Of a stretch of DNA of 64,000 nucleotides, positions 33,122-40,453 are shown in pieces; the first letter of the stretch is position 1; the number at the start of each line of letters is the position of its first letter. The stretch is taken from NCBI GenBank assembly GCA_910585535.1, contig CAJUFK010000001.1, forward strand, positions 1 to 64,000, written 5' to 3'. The stretch is from an uncultured Angelakisella sp. (GTDB taxonomy: Bacteria; Bacillota; Clostridia; Oscillospirales; Ruminococcaceae). The position numbers and the translations under genes are program-made. A model generated the notes under the pieces. The model saw only the letters and a program-made list of their open reading frames with translations. It did no database searches and was not told where the DNA came from.

Positions 33122-34024
33122 TCAGAATGTTGGCATCTTCGGCGCCGGGTTCTCGGTTAATGTCACCGTCTCCGGCATCTCATCAGATTTAGACAGCAGC
33201 CTTCCAAACACCACAAACCTCTGCTTTGTATTTTTCTCGTCACCAAACTTATAGGTGCAGGTAGAGAGAGAAATGATCTTATCGTCCTCGTCCACCTCTA
33301 CCGGGTAGTTAAAAATGGACCCTTCTTTTGCCGTGTTCACAAGGTCCGCCTGAGATGTCAGCTCGAAATTGCAGTCGATGTAGTTAAACTTGTCGCTGTT
33401 GCAGTACATCGCAGCAAAAATCTCGTAGACATAGTCCTGCGTCTCGCTGGAGAAATAGATGTAGGGATGCTTCTCCGCAAAATCCTTGTCCAGCAGTTTC
33501 TTCAGCGGCGTGAACTTTTTCTCATCCTTTGCGGACTCCGGTGTGTCGGTCATGCTGTGCCCATAAATAACGATGTTAGGGGAGATCTGGTCGGCGTTGC
33601 CGGCAATGCGGCTTTCGTAGTCTGCGTACAGACAGCCATTGAAATCATATTTCCCTGTGGCGTCAGCCCGGTGATACTTCTCATTCCCGGTCTCGTCCTG
33701 AACAACCACCTCATTGATCGTCGTGTCGGGAAGGTAGAGCCAGCCCACCGCATCGGCGTTCTTTGACTTAAACTCCGCAATTTGAGTGGCAAAAGACTGG
33801 GGAGCGGAGTGGGGGACAAAGCCCTTGTCCGGCTCATCCGGGTCGTCTTCACCGGGGCTCTCCGACTGAGAGGGGGACATCCCCTCGGGCCAGGTCAAAG
33901 TTACATCGTCAGCCGGGTCCTTGCGGTTGCACCCTCCAAAAGCCGAGAGAATGATCACCACCGCCAGCAAGAGAGTCAGCGCCCTGCGGGCGATATACTG
34001 CGGTTTACCCGTCGAGCTCGTCAT
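33122..34024 (-). CDS. Class B sortase
   Basis: A 300-residue protein from ATG 34024 (GAGGAGGTGG). An N-terminal hydrophobic segment (about 14-31) carries a lipobox-like FGGC. The sortase domain shows the class B order: NIVIYGHSMTD (His), a long helix region, LSTCTYKFG (Cys) and QRFVVFGRLL (Arg). It would anchor a protein to the wall; its substrate is not in the window. Confidence 0.9.
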   Translation of the reverse strand: MTSSTGKPQYIARRALTLLLAVVIILSAFGGCNRKDPADDVTLTWPEGMSPSQSESPGEDDPDEPDKGFVPHSAPQSFATQIAEFKSKNADAVGWLYLPDTTINEVVVQDETGNEKYHRADATGKYDFNGCLYADYESRIAGNADQISPNIVIYGHSMTDTPESAKDEKKFTPLKKLLDKDFAEKHPYIYFSSETQDYVYEIFAAMYCNSDKFNYIDCNFELTSQADLVNTAKEGSIFNYPVEVDEDDKIISLSTCTYKFGDEKNTKQRFVVFGRLLSKSDEMPETVTLTENPAPKMPTF

Positions 34025-34505
34025 CGCCGACCACCTCCTCTCCATCCGGACCCACCACGCCGTCCGTCCGGAGCTCGACATCATATGTCGCTGCATTAAG
34101 GCACACCTTGATGAATGCCTCCGCCAGCACTTTGTCGAGTCTGCGCTTCACCGTCAGATCGCGGTAGACGGCATTCACGACGGACGCAATTACAAGATGC
34201 AGTTCCTCCGCATTCATGTGAATCAAACCAACCTCAACGGACTTTGCCACACCCGTCCGCCGGACAGACAGAACAACATCACGGCCTCCATCACACAGTT
34301 CGCCCAGGTCGACACCTTCGTACTCCTGGGAAAACTCCTCGTTCAGTGCATTGTAAAAGCCCGCCGGAAGAGAGTTTTTGCTCATCCTCTCCGGATGAAA
34401 CTCAAACTCCTTTTTGTACGCATCCTGATAGTCACGATACGCACTCACGATTTCTCTGCCCAGTTTCACCACACTGCTTCTCGCCTCAGCGAGCGACTTT
34501 CCCAT
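34005..34505 (-). CDS. Hypothetical protein
   Basis: A 166-residue soluble protein starting at ATG 34505, overlapping the sortase gene by 20 bases. Helical N-terminus, mixed C-terminal domain, acidic tail (GEEVVGDDELDG). Family not recognised. Confidence 0.55.
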   Translation of the reverse strand: MGKSLAEARSSVVKLGREIVSAYRDYQDAYKKEFEFHPERMSKNSLPAGFYNALNEEFSQEYEGVDLGELCDGGRDVVLSVRRTGVAKSVEVGLIHMNAEELHLVIASVVNAVYRDLTVKRRLDKVLAEAFIKVCLNAATYDVELRTDGVVGPDGEEVVGDDELDG

Positions 34506-34527
34506 ACCACGCATCTCCTCTCCCGTG

Positions 34528-35271
34528 CTACAGCAGTCTTTCAGCCTGCTGCATTGCCAGCCGATCACATCTCTCATTGTACCGATGTCCGTTGTGCCCC
34601 CGCACCCACTCATAAAACAGCTGACGCTGTTCCGTCAACTCCAGAAGCGTCTTCCAGAGGTCGGGGTTCAGTGCTTTCTTGCCATCACTCTTGTACCACC
34701 CGTTCCTCCGCCAGCTTTTAGCCCAGCCTTTCTGAAGCCCATTGATGACATACTGGGAGTCACTCACCAGCTTGACCTTAGCCCCTCTGGGGACCTTAGA
34801 CAGGCCCTTGATAGCGGCGATCAGCTCCATGCGGTTGTTGGTAGTCCCCTTGGCACCCCCAGAAAGCTCAACCTCGCCGCCGCCTGGCACGGCCACCACG
34901 GCAGCCCATCCGCCGGGAGCGGTCTTGCTCCCGTTCCCAATGCAGGACCCGTCGGTGTACACCATGTAAAGCCCTGGTCTCGGGATGTCCGGCAGCTCCT
35001 CGCCGGGATCGTCGGCAAAATCACCGTACTGTGGGGCTTCCTTTTCCGGGGCATCAAAATCCCAGGCTCGGTCTGCCCCCAGCACCCCACCATTTGCCTT
35101 CTGCAACGATGAGATGACCTGCTGCTGGCAACGAATCGTGTTCTTCTGGGCCTCAACCACTCTCAGCAGGGGACGAAGAGCCAGGATTTCCTCCTCCAGT
35201 TTCCGATTGGCTGCCTCCAACTCGGCATTTTTAGCAAGAAGCTGGGCCTTGCTAGCGGATTTAGGTGCCAC
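34528..35271 (-). CDS. rnhA: Ribonuclease HI with N-terminal coiled coil
   Basis: A 247-residue protein from GTG 35271 (AGGAGGAAAATC). Residues 8-60 form a coiled coil. The RNase H domain (about 100-247) has all catalytic residues: Asp in MVYTDGS, Glu in NNRMELIA, Asp in SDSQYV and the late His/Asp in VRGHNGHRYNERCDRLA. It removes RNA from RNA-DNA hybrids, fitting an element with its own primase. Confidence 0.9.
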   Translation of the reverse strand: MAPKSASKAQLLAKNAELEAANRKLEEEILALRPLLRVVEAQKNTIRCQQQVISSLQKANGGVLGADRAWDFDAPEKEAPQYGDFADDPGEELPDIPRPGLYMVYTDGSCIGNGSKTAPGGWAAVVAVPGGGEVELSGGAKGTTNNRMELIAAIKGLSKVPRGAKVKLVSDSQYVINGLQKGWAKSWRRNGWYKSDGKKALNPDLWKTLLELTEQRQLFYEWVRGHNGHRYNERCDRLAMQQAERLL

Positions 35272-35281
35272 GATTTTCCTC

Positions 35282-35680
35282 CTATTCCTCCAAAGTTGTT
35301 ATAGTTACCTCTGTCCGGGGGTGCTCCGGGTCGTAGCGAACCCGGCTCCCGTCTGTCCCCGCCACGATGCAGGGATGAAGACTGCTGTCGTCCTTTAGCA
35401 CCCCGGCAGCGACAAGGATGTCGTGGAGGGCGCTGTGTAGATTGGTGACATCAACCTTTGCGTTCCTGTCCATGTAGAACAGCGCTTTGACATTTACCGG
35501 CGTCTGAATGTTCTTCCGCGCCTTCGCCGGGATGAACCACAGGCAATCTTTTTCATATTGAACATAGGAGTCAGACTGCCCGACATAGTGAGCCCCGGTG
35601 CGCCAGTTCTTCTTGATCACCTGGTGGTTCTTCTTCGTCCTCGGGGGAAGGGGAATGGTAAACTGGATGTCAACCGGCAA
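35282..35680 (-). CDS. rusA: RusA-family Holliday junction resolvase
   Basis: A 132-residue protein with IPLPPRTKKNH near the start, VDVTNLHSALHDIL carrying two catalytic Asp residues and GVLKDDSSL the third. This is the phage RusA pattern. TTG 35680 is the best start. It resolves recombination intermediates and fits with the annealing protein and YqaJ exonuclease on the same element. Confidence 0.85.
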   Translation of the reverse strand: MPVDIQFTIPLPPRTKKNHQVIKKNWRTGAHYVGQSDSYVQYEKDCLWFIPAKARKNIQTPVNVKALFYMDRNAKVDVTNLHSALHDILVAAGVLKDDSSLHPCIVAGTDGSRVRYDPEHPRTEVTITTLEE

Positions 35681-35933
35681 GCCGTCGGTCCCCGCGCTCG
35701 AACCGCTTCCGGAACCTGGGCACTTTGCTCGTGTAATACCGCCTCACCTCCTCCAGTGAAATAACGATACCCTCCCGCTGGGCCCGCCCGTAGGCGGCTC
35801 GGATGATCTCCTCGTACCGCCGCCTGGAGGGAGGACACCCCTCGGAATCTCCCGCTTGGCAGTAAGCATCAAACAGCCACCCCTGCATCCTAAGACGCTG
35901 ATCTTTTCTCAGGTCCCCAAATTTCTTCCCCAA
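35670..35933 (-). CDS. Hypothetical arginine-rich protein
   Basis: An 87-residue basic helical protein (RKDQRLRMQGWLFDAY; SLEEVRRYYTSKVPRFRKRF). It overlaps RusA by 11 bases and the next gene by 44. A nucleic-acid-binding partner of RusA is possible, but no family is recognised. Confidence 0.5.
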   Translation of the reverse strand: MGKKFGDLRKDQRLRMQGWLFDAYCQAGDSEGCPPSRRRYEEIIRAAYGRAQREGIVISLEEVRRYYTSKVPRFRKRFERGDRRLAG

Positions 35934-36315
35934 TACCTTCCACCTCCACGAAGCCGTCCAATGTTGTCTGAACAGGAGCGAACACCTTCACCCCTTTGAT
36001 CGACTTGAAACCAACCACATTGCCTTTTTCCTTGACAAGCCGGCCCTCAAACTCGACCTTATCAAAGCGGTGCGCTTTGCTCTTCCAGAACGCTGGGCCA
36101 ATTACGGTTACTGCCTGAATCTCGCCGTCATACCCGTCGATGTGGACATCGACAAGGTCGAGGATAGGCATTTTAACCGACTTTCCCCCCTTGGGGGGCA
36201 GTTCGATAACCGACCGCCGAACGATACTGCCCTGCGCTGTCACCGTCCTCCCCCAGAGATGCTCAAGGTCCGGGGGAAACGCCGTTGACTTAACTTGCTC
36301 TTGCATCTGAATCAC
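35890..36315 (-). CDS. Hypothetical protein
   Basis: A 141-residue protein from GTG 36315 (GGAGG, 9 bases upstream). Beta-rich, with VTAQGSIVRRSVIEL and GFKSIKGVKVFAP repeated strand motifs that could be an OB-like fold. No name assigned. Confidence 0.5.
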   Translation of the reverse strand: MIQMQEQVKSTAFPPDLEHLWGRTVTAQGSIVRRSVIELPPKGGKSVKMPILDLVDVHIDGYDGEIQAVTVIGPAFWKSKAHRFDKVEFEGRLVKEKGNVVGFKSIKGVKVFAPVQTTLDGFVEVEGIGEEIWGPEKRSAS

Positions 36316-36628
36316 TCGCTCTAACCTCCGCCCAACAATTTTTGATGTCTTTTGTCGGCGTCACCGCAGAACAGCGAAACGCTTCATCGAACCACATCGA
36401 GGCCATATAGGTCTCGTGCAGTTTGTAAGGCATATAGGCCCATATAACTTTCCCGCTTTCCCGTTTCTTCGTCCGGGTGTATGCGGTCGTAATGCGGACA
36501 GTCATCCACCCGTTTGTCGGATGAATGTAAACTATCTCGCCCTCAACGAGCCTTTCACCGACCCCCTTGACGACACACCGAACCACTTCCCCGACCCGGA
36601 AGTTTTTGAAATTTGGAATCATTAGCAC
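36290..36628 (-). CDS. Hypothetical protein, first gene of a long minus-strand operon
   Basis: A 112-residue protein with a GTG start after GAGGAG. RVGEVVRCVVKGVGERLVEGEIVYIHP suggests a small beta-barrel. It follows three tRNA genes on the same strand and is probably expressed from the promoter at 37091-37063. Confidence 0.55.
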   Translation of the reverse strand: MLMIPNFKNFRVGEVVRCVVKGVGERLVEGEIVYIHPTNGWMTVRITTAYTRTKKRESGKVIWAYMPYKLHETYMASMWFDEAFRCSAVTPTKDIKNCWAEVRASDSDARAS

Positions 36629-36717
36629 ACTGATCTCCTCCCCTCCACACACACTTTCCTTGAAAAAGAGCGCACTTCAAAAAGCCGTCTAAAACAGCGT
36701 CCTCGAAATGTTAGCTC

Positions 36718-36793
36718 TGGAGCTCCAGACAGGGTTCGAACCCGCAACCTACTGATTACAAATCAGTGGCTCTACCAGTTGAGCTACTGGAGC
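36718..36793 (-). tRNA. tRNA-Thr (TGT)
   Basis: A complete 76-base cloverleaf: acceptor GCTCCAG / CTGGAGC, anticodon arm ACTGA-TTTGTAA-TCAGT, T-arm GCGGG-TTCGAAC-CCTGT and encoded CCA. It is the most downstream member of the tRNA array. Confidence 0.93.
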
Positions 36794-36849
36794 GTTTTGA
36801 GCTCCCTTCTCATATGCCGACACGCAGCACCCCAAAAAAGATATTTTAG

Positions 36850-36921
36850 TGCGTCCGGTGGGAATCGAACCCACGCCGCCAGCTTTGTCAGCTGAGATGC
36901 TCGCCATTACACCACGGGCGC
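36850..36921 (-). tRNA. tRNA with abnormal anticodon loop (provisionally Val, GAC)
   Basis: Acceptor GCGCCCG / CGGACGC with one mismatch, D-arm GTGT / GCAT, T-arm GTGGG-TTCGATT-CCCAC. The anticodon stem TCAGC / GCTGG closes the loop TGACAAA, which lacks the universal T33 and shifts GAC by one position. CCA is not encoded. Decoding identity is therefore uncertain. Confidence 0.6.
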
Positions 36922-36924
36922 GAA

Positions 36925-37000
36925 TGGTCGGAGTGGCAGGATTCGAACCTACGGCCACCTGCTCCCAAAGCAGGTGCGCTACCAACTGCGCTACACCCCG
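36925..37000 (-). tRNA. tRNA-Pro (TGG)
   Basis: A standard cloverleaf: acceptor CGGGGTG / CACTCCG, anticodon arm CCTGC-TTTGGGA-GCAGG, T-arm with TTCGAAT, and encoded CCA. Only three bases separate it from the next tRNA. Confidence 0.93.
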
Positions 37001-37062
37001 ACAACAAGACGTGGAAAACAATTCGGTTTTGCACTTAATCGTGAAGTATTTTCCGTACTTTT

Positions 37063-37091
37063 ATTATACCATATTTTAGCACCACGGGCAA
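37063..37091 (-). promoter_or_regulatory. Promoter of the downstream tRNA/RusA/RNase H operon
   Basis: TTGCCC (37091-37086), 17 bp beginning GTGG and ending TGG, TATAAT (37068-37063). A palindrome AAGTACGGAAAATACTT begins near the start point (about 37045). It belongs to the second promoter family of the element. Confidence 0.7.
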
Positions 37092-37141
37092 GTGCAAAAT
37101 TGTTTCTGAAATATGAAATATTGCTGTGAATCAGCTGCATA

Positions 37142-37164
37142 TTGCACTCTACGAAAAAGTGCAA
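37142..37164. promoter_or_regulatory. Candidate operator (TTGCACT...AAGTGCAA palindrome)
   Basis: TTGCACT and AGTGCAA arms enclose CTACGAAAA. Related copies occur at 41842-41861 (inverted), 51204-51220, 39535-39554, 41675-41690 and 32911-32930. It lies between a terminator and a promoter, where a repressor would act. Confidence 0.5.
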
Positions 37165-37177
37165 AACTATGTCTCTA

Positions 37178-37210
37178 AACAAAAAGGTCGTCGGCATTCC
37201 GCCGACGACC
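37178..37210 (-). terminator. Terminator after the sigma/alpha-CTD gene
   Basis: Minus strand: GGTCGTCGGC / GCCGACGACC, a 10-bp stem followed by T5. It ends the upstream tRNA-regulator transcription unit. Confidence 0.88.
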
Positions 37211-37235
37211 AAGATTGACCAATTCTTCAAGCCGC

Positions 37236-37266
37236 GCAAGCCCCTGACTTTAGCCATGGGGAGCGT
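37236..37266 (-). repeat. Solitary IscB/IS605-type end hairpin
   Basis: Minus strand CTCCCCATGGCTAAAG then TCAGGGGCTT, nearly identical to the hairpin that ends the iscB gene at 56350-56370 and related to the one that begins its omega RNA. No iscB or tnpB lies beside it. It overlaps the region just after the regulator stop codon. Confidence 0.65.
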
Positions 37267-37278
37267 CAGGCCAATCAA

Positions 37279-37941
37279 CTAATGCAGAGCAATAGCTTCT
37301 TGCAGTTCCTTCGCGCCTTTCCTTCCTACTCCCGGAATCTTCAGGATCTCCTTTTCGTCCATCTTGGCGATATCCGCAACCGTAAACAGCCCCGCACGAA
37401 CGAGGGCGCCATGGAGACGAAGCCCCAGATGCAGCTCGTTGATGCTTCCGGGCTCAGCTCCAGGCCCACTCTCTCTCAAGCCAGTCCCCGATAGTTCGCT
37501 GATCCGGCGACCATAAGTGAGCCGCTGAGACAGCGCCGGCGCCCGAAGTTTTCTCGTCGCCCTTTTCACTATCTGGCGGGCCCGCTCCACAGACACCCCA
37601 ATCGCATCTCCGGTCTCCTTCAAAGTACAGCCGGTCTCGTATCTCATCCGAAGCACTAGCTGCTCCCTTGCCGGGAGGTATTCCAGGATCTTTTCAATCC
37701 GCTCCTCCAGGTGCTTTGGGCGCCGCCTGTACTGCTTTGCCTCAATGCCCAAAACAGCGCGGTACAGATTGTCAGGCCAGCTTTCAGCCAATTCCAAAAC
37801 CCGGTCATCTACAATAAAGTAATCTCCCTCGTCCGTATATCGGTCGGGATAGTTCCCGTACCGGCGGACACAGCTATTGCAGTATGTGGGATACTGGGTA
37901 TAAACGCAGCCTGCACACACCTCCCGATTGACCTTTTCCAC
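37279..37941 (-). CDS. Sigma region 4 / RNA polymerase alpha-CTD fusion regulator (copy A)
   Basis: A 220-residue protein from GTG 37941 (AGGAGGAGG). Cysteines near the start (CAGCVYTQYPTYCNSC) could bind zinc. Residues about 95-145 are sigma-70 region 4: LPAREQLVLRMRYETGCTLKE then GVSVERARQIVKRATRKLR. Residues about 165-218 match an alpha-CTD (LVRAGLFTVADIAKM, LKIPGVGRKGAKELQEAI). It has no region 2, so it cannot be a full sigma factor; it may act as an appropriator of host polymerase at element promoters. It sits inside the tRNA array. Confidence 0.82.
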   Translation of the reverse strand: MEKVNREVCAGCVYTQYPTYCNSCVRRYGNYPDRYTDEGDYFIVDDRVLELAESWPDNLYRAVLGIEAKQYRRRPKHLEERIEKILEYLPAREQLVLRMRYETGCTLKETGDAIGVSVERARQIVKRATRKLRAPALSQRLTYGRRISELSGTGLRESGPGAEPGSINELHLGLRLHGALVRAGLFTVADIAKMDEKEILKIPGVGRKGAKELQEAIALH

Positions 37942-38236
37942 GATTCCTCCTCCTAATACAAAAGCGAGCCGCTGAGACTGCGCCTCGCACAAAATTCTGG
38001 GAAAGCGGCTGTTTCCTCTTTCGCTGACTTAACGCGCTCGCCAGCTTGGCCTTACTGGACACTTAGCCGCGCATGGAAAGGCGGCACCGCTTGCGGAGTA
38101 GGGCTTTCACCAGTGCCGATTATCCCTTCCGACTTACACTCTCCGGCTCTATCGGTTTGGAGTCCGTCCGGCTGAATACGGATGGTGCGTCCACCAGCTT
38201 GATGTGGGGTGGTTGAGCAAAAGCTGTTTTCCACCC

Positions 38237-38324
38237 TGGCGGCGAATGTAGGATTTGAACCCACGGGCCGTTTTCGGCCTCCTGTTTTCAAGACAGGCAC
38301 CATAACCCTCTCGGTCAATTCGCC
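38237..38324 (-). tRNA. tRNA-Ser (TGA)
   Basis: 88 bases with acceptor GGCGAAT / ATTCGCC, anticodon arm CCTGT-CTTGAAA-ACAGG, a long variable arm (GGCCGAAAACGGCC) and encoded CCA. A normal class II tRNA. Confidence 0.93.
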
Positions 38325-38407
38325 ATATTCTTGGCACTATCGTAGTACCCACGCCGCTCTCCTATTCTGCGCGCATTCCGGAAGGAGGCTGGTTGATCTT
38401 ACCGTAC

Positions 38408-38479
38408 TGGCGTCAGGGGTGGGATTCGAACCCACAGAATCCAGCTTATGGGGCTGGCTTGCGACCGGCGCTCCCTGCG
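38408..38479 (-). tRNA. tRNA-Met-like (CAT), shortened D-arm
   Basis: Anticodon arm CCAGC-CCCATAA-GCTGG, T-arm GTGGG-TTCGAAT-CCCAC and encoded CCA are normal. The acceptor has only five pairs (CAGGG / CCCTG) and the D-arm is reduced to GCG-CCGGT-CGC. It may be inactive or specialised. Confidence 0.6.
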
Positions 38480-38893
38480 ATATAGGCGGCGGACCTCGCA
38501 CTGAGGACTCGAGCCGAGACCGCCGCATTTTCAATTCAACACACACTCAAGGGGATATACACCCCAACATCAACCCCTGAGAGCAAACCGCCGGCGACGA
38601 TTGAAGATCACACTAACCATAACGGGTATAAAACCATCCGCTTGGCACTTGCGGCATCCTCCTCTCTTTTCCTCCAGGAAGCCTGGGGCCACCGATGGGA
38701 GTACGGTGCAAGCCTCCAATTTTTGAGTTTAATCATAGAGCAGACAGTACAGGGCACCTGCGGCGTAACCGGTGTTTGGGTGCATCAGTCCATTTAAGCC
38801 GCTGCCGGAGGAGGCTCTTCACAAAAAGCGCCTGGTGCCTATTCAGTCTCCCAACTGACCTTTTGGCGGCATTGGAGCCTGCGCTGTCCGCAG
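38480..38893 (-). other. 414-base stretch without a recognisable gene inside the tRNA array
   Basis: No frame with a credible start and no standard tRNA is visible. GC-rich self-complementary pieces occur, for example GCGGCGG / CCGCCGC around 38489-38530. Large structured RNAs such as GOLLD and ROOL are known beside phage tRNA arrays, but I cannot match this stretch to either. Confidence 0.35.
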
Positions 38894-38965
38894 AGCTGAC
38901 GGTAGGACTCGAACCTACAACCAAAGATTTATGAGATCCCTGCTCCGCCCTTGAGCTACGCCAGT
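38894..38965 (-). tRNA. tRNA-Met (CAT)
   Basis: Good D-arm (GCTC / GAGC), anticodon arm GGGAT-CTCATAA-ATCTT and T-arm GTAGG-TTCGAGT-CCTAC. Acceptor ACTGGCG / CGTCAGC has an A1:C72 mismatch, as in initiator tRNAs, and CCA is not encoded. Elongator, initiator-like or Ile-lysidine identity cannot be separated by eye. Confidence 0.75.
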
Positions 38966-38982
38966 ACAACGCGCCGCCCGGC

Positions 38983-39056
38983 AGGACTCGAACCTACAAC
39001 GCACGATAGAGGCGATCAACTCTCTACCGTTGCTCTACCAGTTGAGCTACGGGCGG
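38983..39056 (-). tRNA. tRNA-like gene with an over-long anticodon arm
   Basis: Perfect acceptor CCGCCCG / CGGGCGG, D-arm GCTC / GAGC and T-arm GTAGG-TTCGAGT-CCTGC. Between D- and T-arms there are 34 bases where about 23 are normal; ACGGTAGAG pairs with CTCTATCGT to give a nine-pair stem closed by AGTTGATCGC. GAT (Ile) is a possible anticodon. No CCA. Confidence 0.6.
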
Positions 39057-39138
39057 ATATTAGGGGGATCCGGCACCACTACCGAGTGCCAAAACGGTTT
39101 CTCTGGCGATTGCGCCCTGGCGTTCTCCGGCGTCCCCT

Positions 39139-39214
39139 TGGTGCCACAGGTAGGACTCGAACCCACGCCCCTCGGCTTAAAAGGCCGATGCTCTGCCAAC
39201 TGAACTACTGAAGC
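39139..39214 (-). tRNA. tRNA-Lys (TTT)
   Basis: Anticodon arm TCGGC-CTTTTAA-GCCGA, T-arm GTGGG-TTCGAGT-CCTAC and encoded CCA. The acceptor GCTTCAG / CTGTGGC has one T-T mismatch and one wobble pair. Confidence 0.88.
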
Positions 39215-39347
39215 ATACCGATTCCCCGTGCTTTTCCAGCCTGCCCGAAGGCGGCGGGGCTGGCATTGCAGGCTTTTACCTGGCGCCGCCCTGAAGGGAG
39301 CCTGCATGGCGCATTACGGTCAGCGCAAAGTGACTTTCGCCACCCGC

Positions 39348-39424
39348 TGGTCGGGCGCAGAGGATTCGAACCCCCAAAAGCTGGTTTTTGACACCAGCGC
39401 GTATGCCAATTTCGCCACCGCCCG
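39348..39424 (-). tRNA. tRNA-Leu (CAA) with a short variable loop
   Basis: Anticodon arm CTGGT-GTCAAAA-ACCAG, D-arm GCG...CGC of Leu type, T-loop TTCGAAT and encoded CCA. The variable region is only about five bases, while Leu tRNAs normally carry a long arm; identity is therefore assigned from the anticodon. Confidence 0.75.
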
Positions 39425-39439
39425 ATACTGAAAAACAAG

Positions 39440-39503
39440 ATAGTGGGACTCGAACCCACGAAAGCTATACCGCTTGCCCTCCATCGCGTATCCTGTCTCA
39501 TCT
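39440..39503 (-). tRNA. tRNA-like remnant
   Basis: A clear T-arm, GTGGG-TTCGAGT-CCCAC, preceded by AAGC-GGTATA-GCTT and partial acceptor pairing (AGAGATG / TATCTTG). The D-arm cannot be drawn. It is probably a degenerate tRNA, first in the array behind its promoter. Confidence 0.4.
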
Positions 39504-39519
39504 CTCACTTTCTAAGTTT

Positions 39520-39548
39520 ATTGTACCATTTTTATACTTCACGGAAAA
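39520..39548 (-). promoter_or_regulatory. Promoter of the tRNA array and sigma/alpha-CTD gene
   Basis: TTTTCC (39548-39543), 17 bp (GTGAAG...ATGG), TACAAT (39525-39520). The -35 is part of an ACGGAAAAGCAC motif, one of the repeated candidate operators. All tRNAs from 39503 to 38237 and the regulator follow on the same strand. Confidence 0.65.
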
Positions 39549-39593
39549 GCACAATTATGCAAATAAACTGTAAACATTTTGTGTCAAGAGCAC

Positions 39594-39630
39594 AAAAGTC
39601 CCCGCCCACGCTATATTGCAACGGGCGGGG
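39594..39630 (-). terminator. Terminator after the small gene at 39654
   Basis: Minus strand: CCCCGCCC / GGGCGGGG stem followed by ACTTTTG. It closes the operon that starts with cassette 4. Confidence 0.8.
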
Positions 39631-39653
39631 GAGGGGTAAGTTTCAACTACAGC

Positions 39654-39992
39654 TTACAGTTCCGGAAGATTGACATTCACCACGATTGCTTTTCGCCAGG
39701 GCAAAGCCTGGTACGCAGCAAGCAGTTCATCGTCCCACGGAAAATCAACGGTGGCCTTGGGGCCTACATCGTTAATGGCCGCCTCGATCTCGTCCCAATC
39801 CTCATCATCTCGAAAGAAAATCCGTTCCGACCCGGGTAAGAACTCTTTCACGCTTGCGCTGCCCCACGATCCGCACCACCGCTGGAGATTGCAATCAGCG
39901 ACAATCTCGCTGTCTACCAACGGAATGATGGGAAGATTGGGGTTCGCCTCTATGAGAGCAAAGAGCTCCCTCAGATTTTCCTGCTGGCTCAC
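39654..39992 (-). CDS. Hypothetical acidic protein
   Basis: A 112-residue protein from GTG 39992 (GGAG, 7 bases). It is Asp/Glu/Trp-rich (RIFFRDDEDWDEIEAAI). Next to a MazF-like gene, so an antitoxin role is conceivable, but it lies downstream and has no DNA-binding motif. Confidence 0.55.
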   Translation of the reverse strand: MSQQENLRELFALIEANPNLPIIPLVDSEIVADCNLQRWCGSWGSASVKEFLPGSERIFFRDDEDWDEIEAAINDVGPKATVDFPWDDELLAAYQALPWRKAIVVNVNLPEL

Positions 39993-39993
39993 G

Positions 39994-40392
39994 CTATGTC
40001 TCCTCTCCAAGAAAATGCTTTTCTTCGACTAACTCGAGGGTTCGAGCCAGCTCCACATTGAACGCAGACTTATGCTGTGTACCCTCGACAGACCCGGCGC
40101 GAGTCCTCACCCAGTCCTTGTCAACTGTCAGGATCCTCCCGCAATCGAATCGGGTAGGGAGGTTAAGCCCTACCCGCCTATCAGGCAATACCACCACCTG
40201 CCCGAAATTAGGCCGGCCCTCACCCAGGTTCGTCGACCCGGGGATTGCCAAAAAGGTGGGGGCCTTCGCCATAGACCGGTTATTTGAAATCACCACCGCT
40301 GGGTGCATCCCTGCGATGACGCGGGACCCTGTTTGCGGAAAATCCACCCACAGAACATCCCACTTTTTCCAATAACTCTGTTTCTCTTTCAT
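39994..40392 (-). CDS. MazF/PemK-family protein (second copy)
   Basis: A 132-residue protein from ATG 40392. KWDVLWVDFPQTGSRVIAGMHPAVVISNN is the N-terminal barrel and loop of PemK/MazF toxins; FLAIPGSTNLG follows. It differs strongly from the copy at 20603. Downstream of the YqaJ exonuclease in the cassette-4 operon. Confidence 0.75.
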   Translation of the reverse strand: MKEKQSYWKKWDVLWVDFPQTGSRVIAGMHPAVVISNNRSMAKAPTFLAIPGSTNLGEGRPNFGQVVVLPDRRVGLNLPTRFDCGRILTVDKDWVRTRAGSVEGTQHKSAFNVELARTLELVEEKHFLGEET

Positions 40393-40453
40393 CGACTCAC
40401 CTGTGGGCCCCAAACTGTATTTGTCCAGGGCCCCACATCTTCACTCCTTTCTC

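Noticed and set aside
37942..38236. RNase P or group II intron domain in the gap after the regulator
   Set aside because: GAGGAAA- and GTGAAAG-like words occur, but the conserved cores of neither RNA can be drawn.
38489..38530. An extra tRNA between the Ser/Met and Met tRNAs
   Set aside because: A T-loop-like GGCTCGAGTCC is present, but the stems do not pair and no anticodon arm is found; it folds as a plain hairpin.
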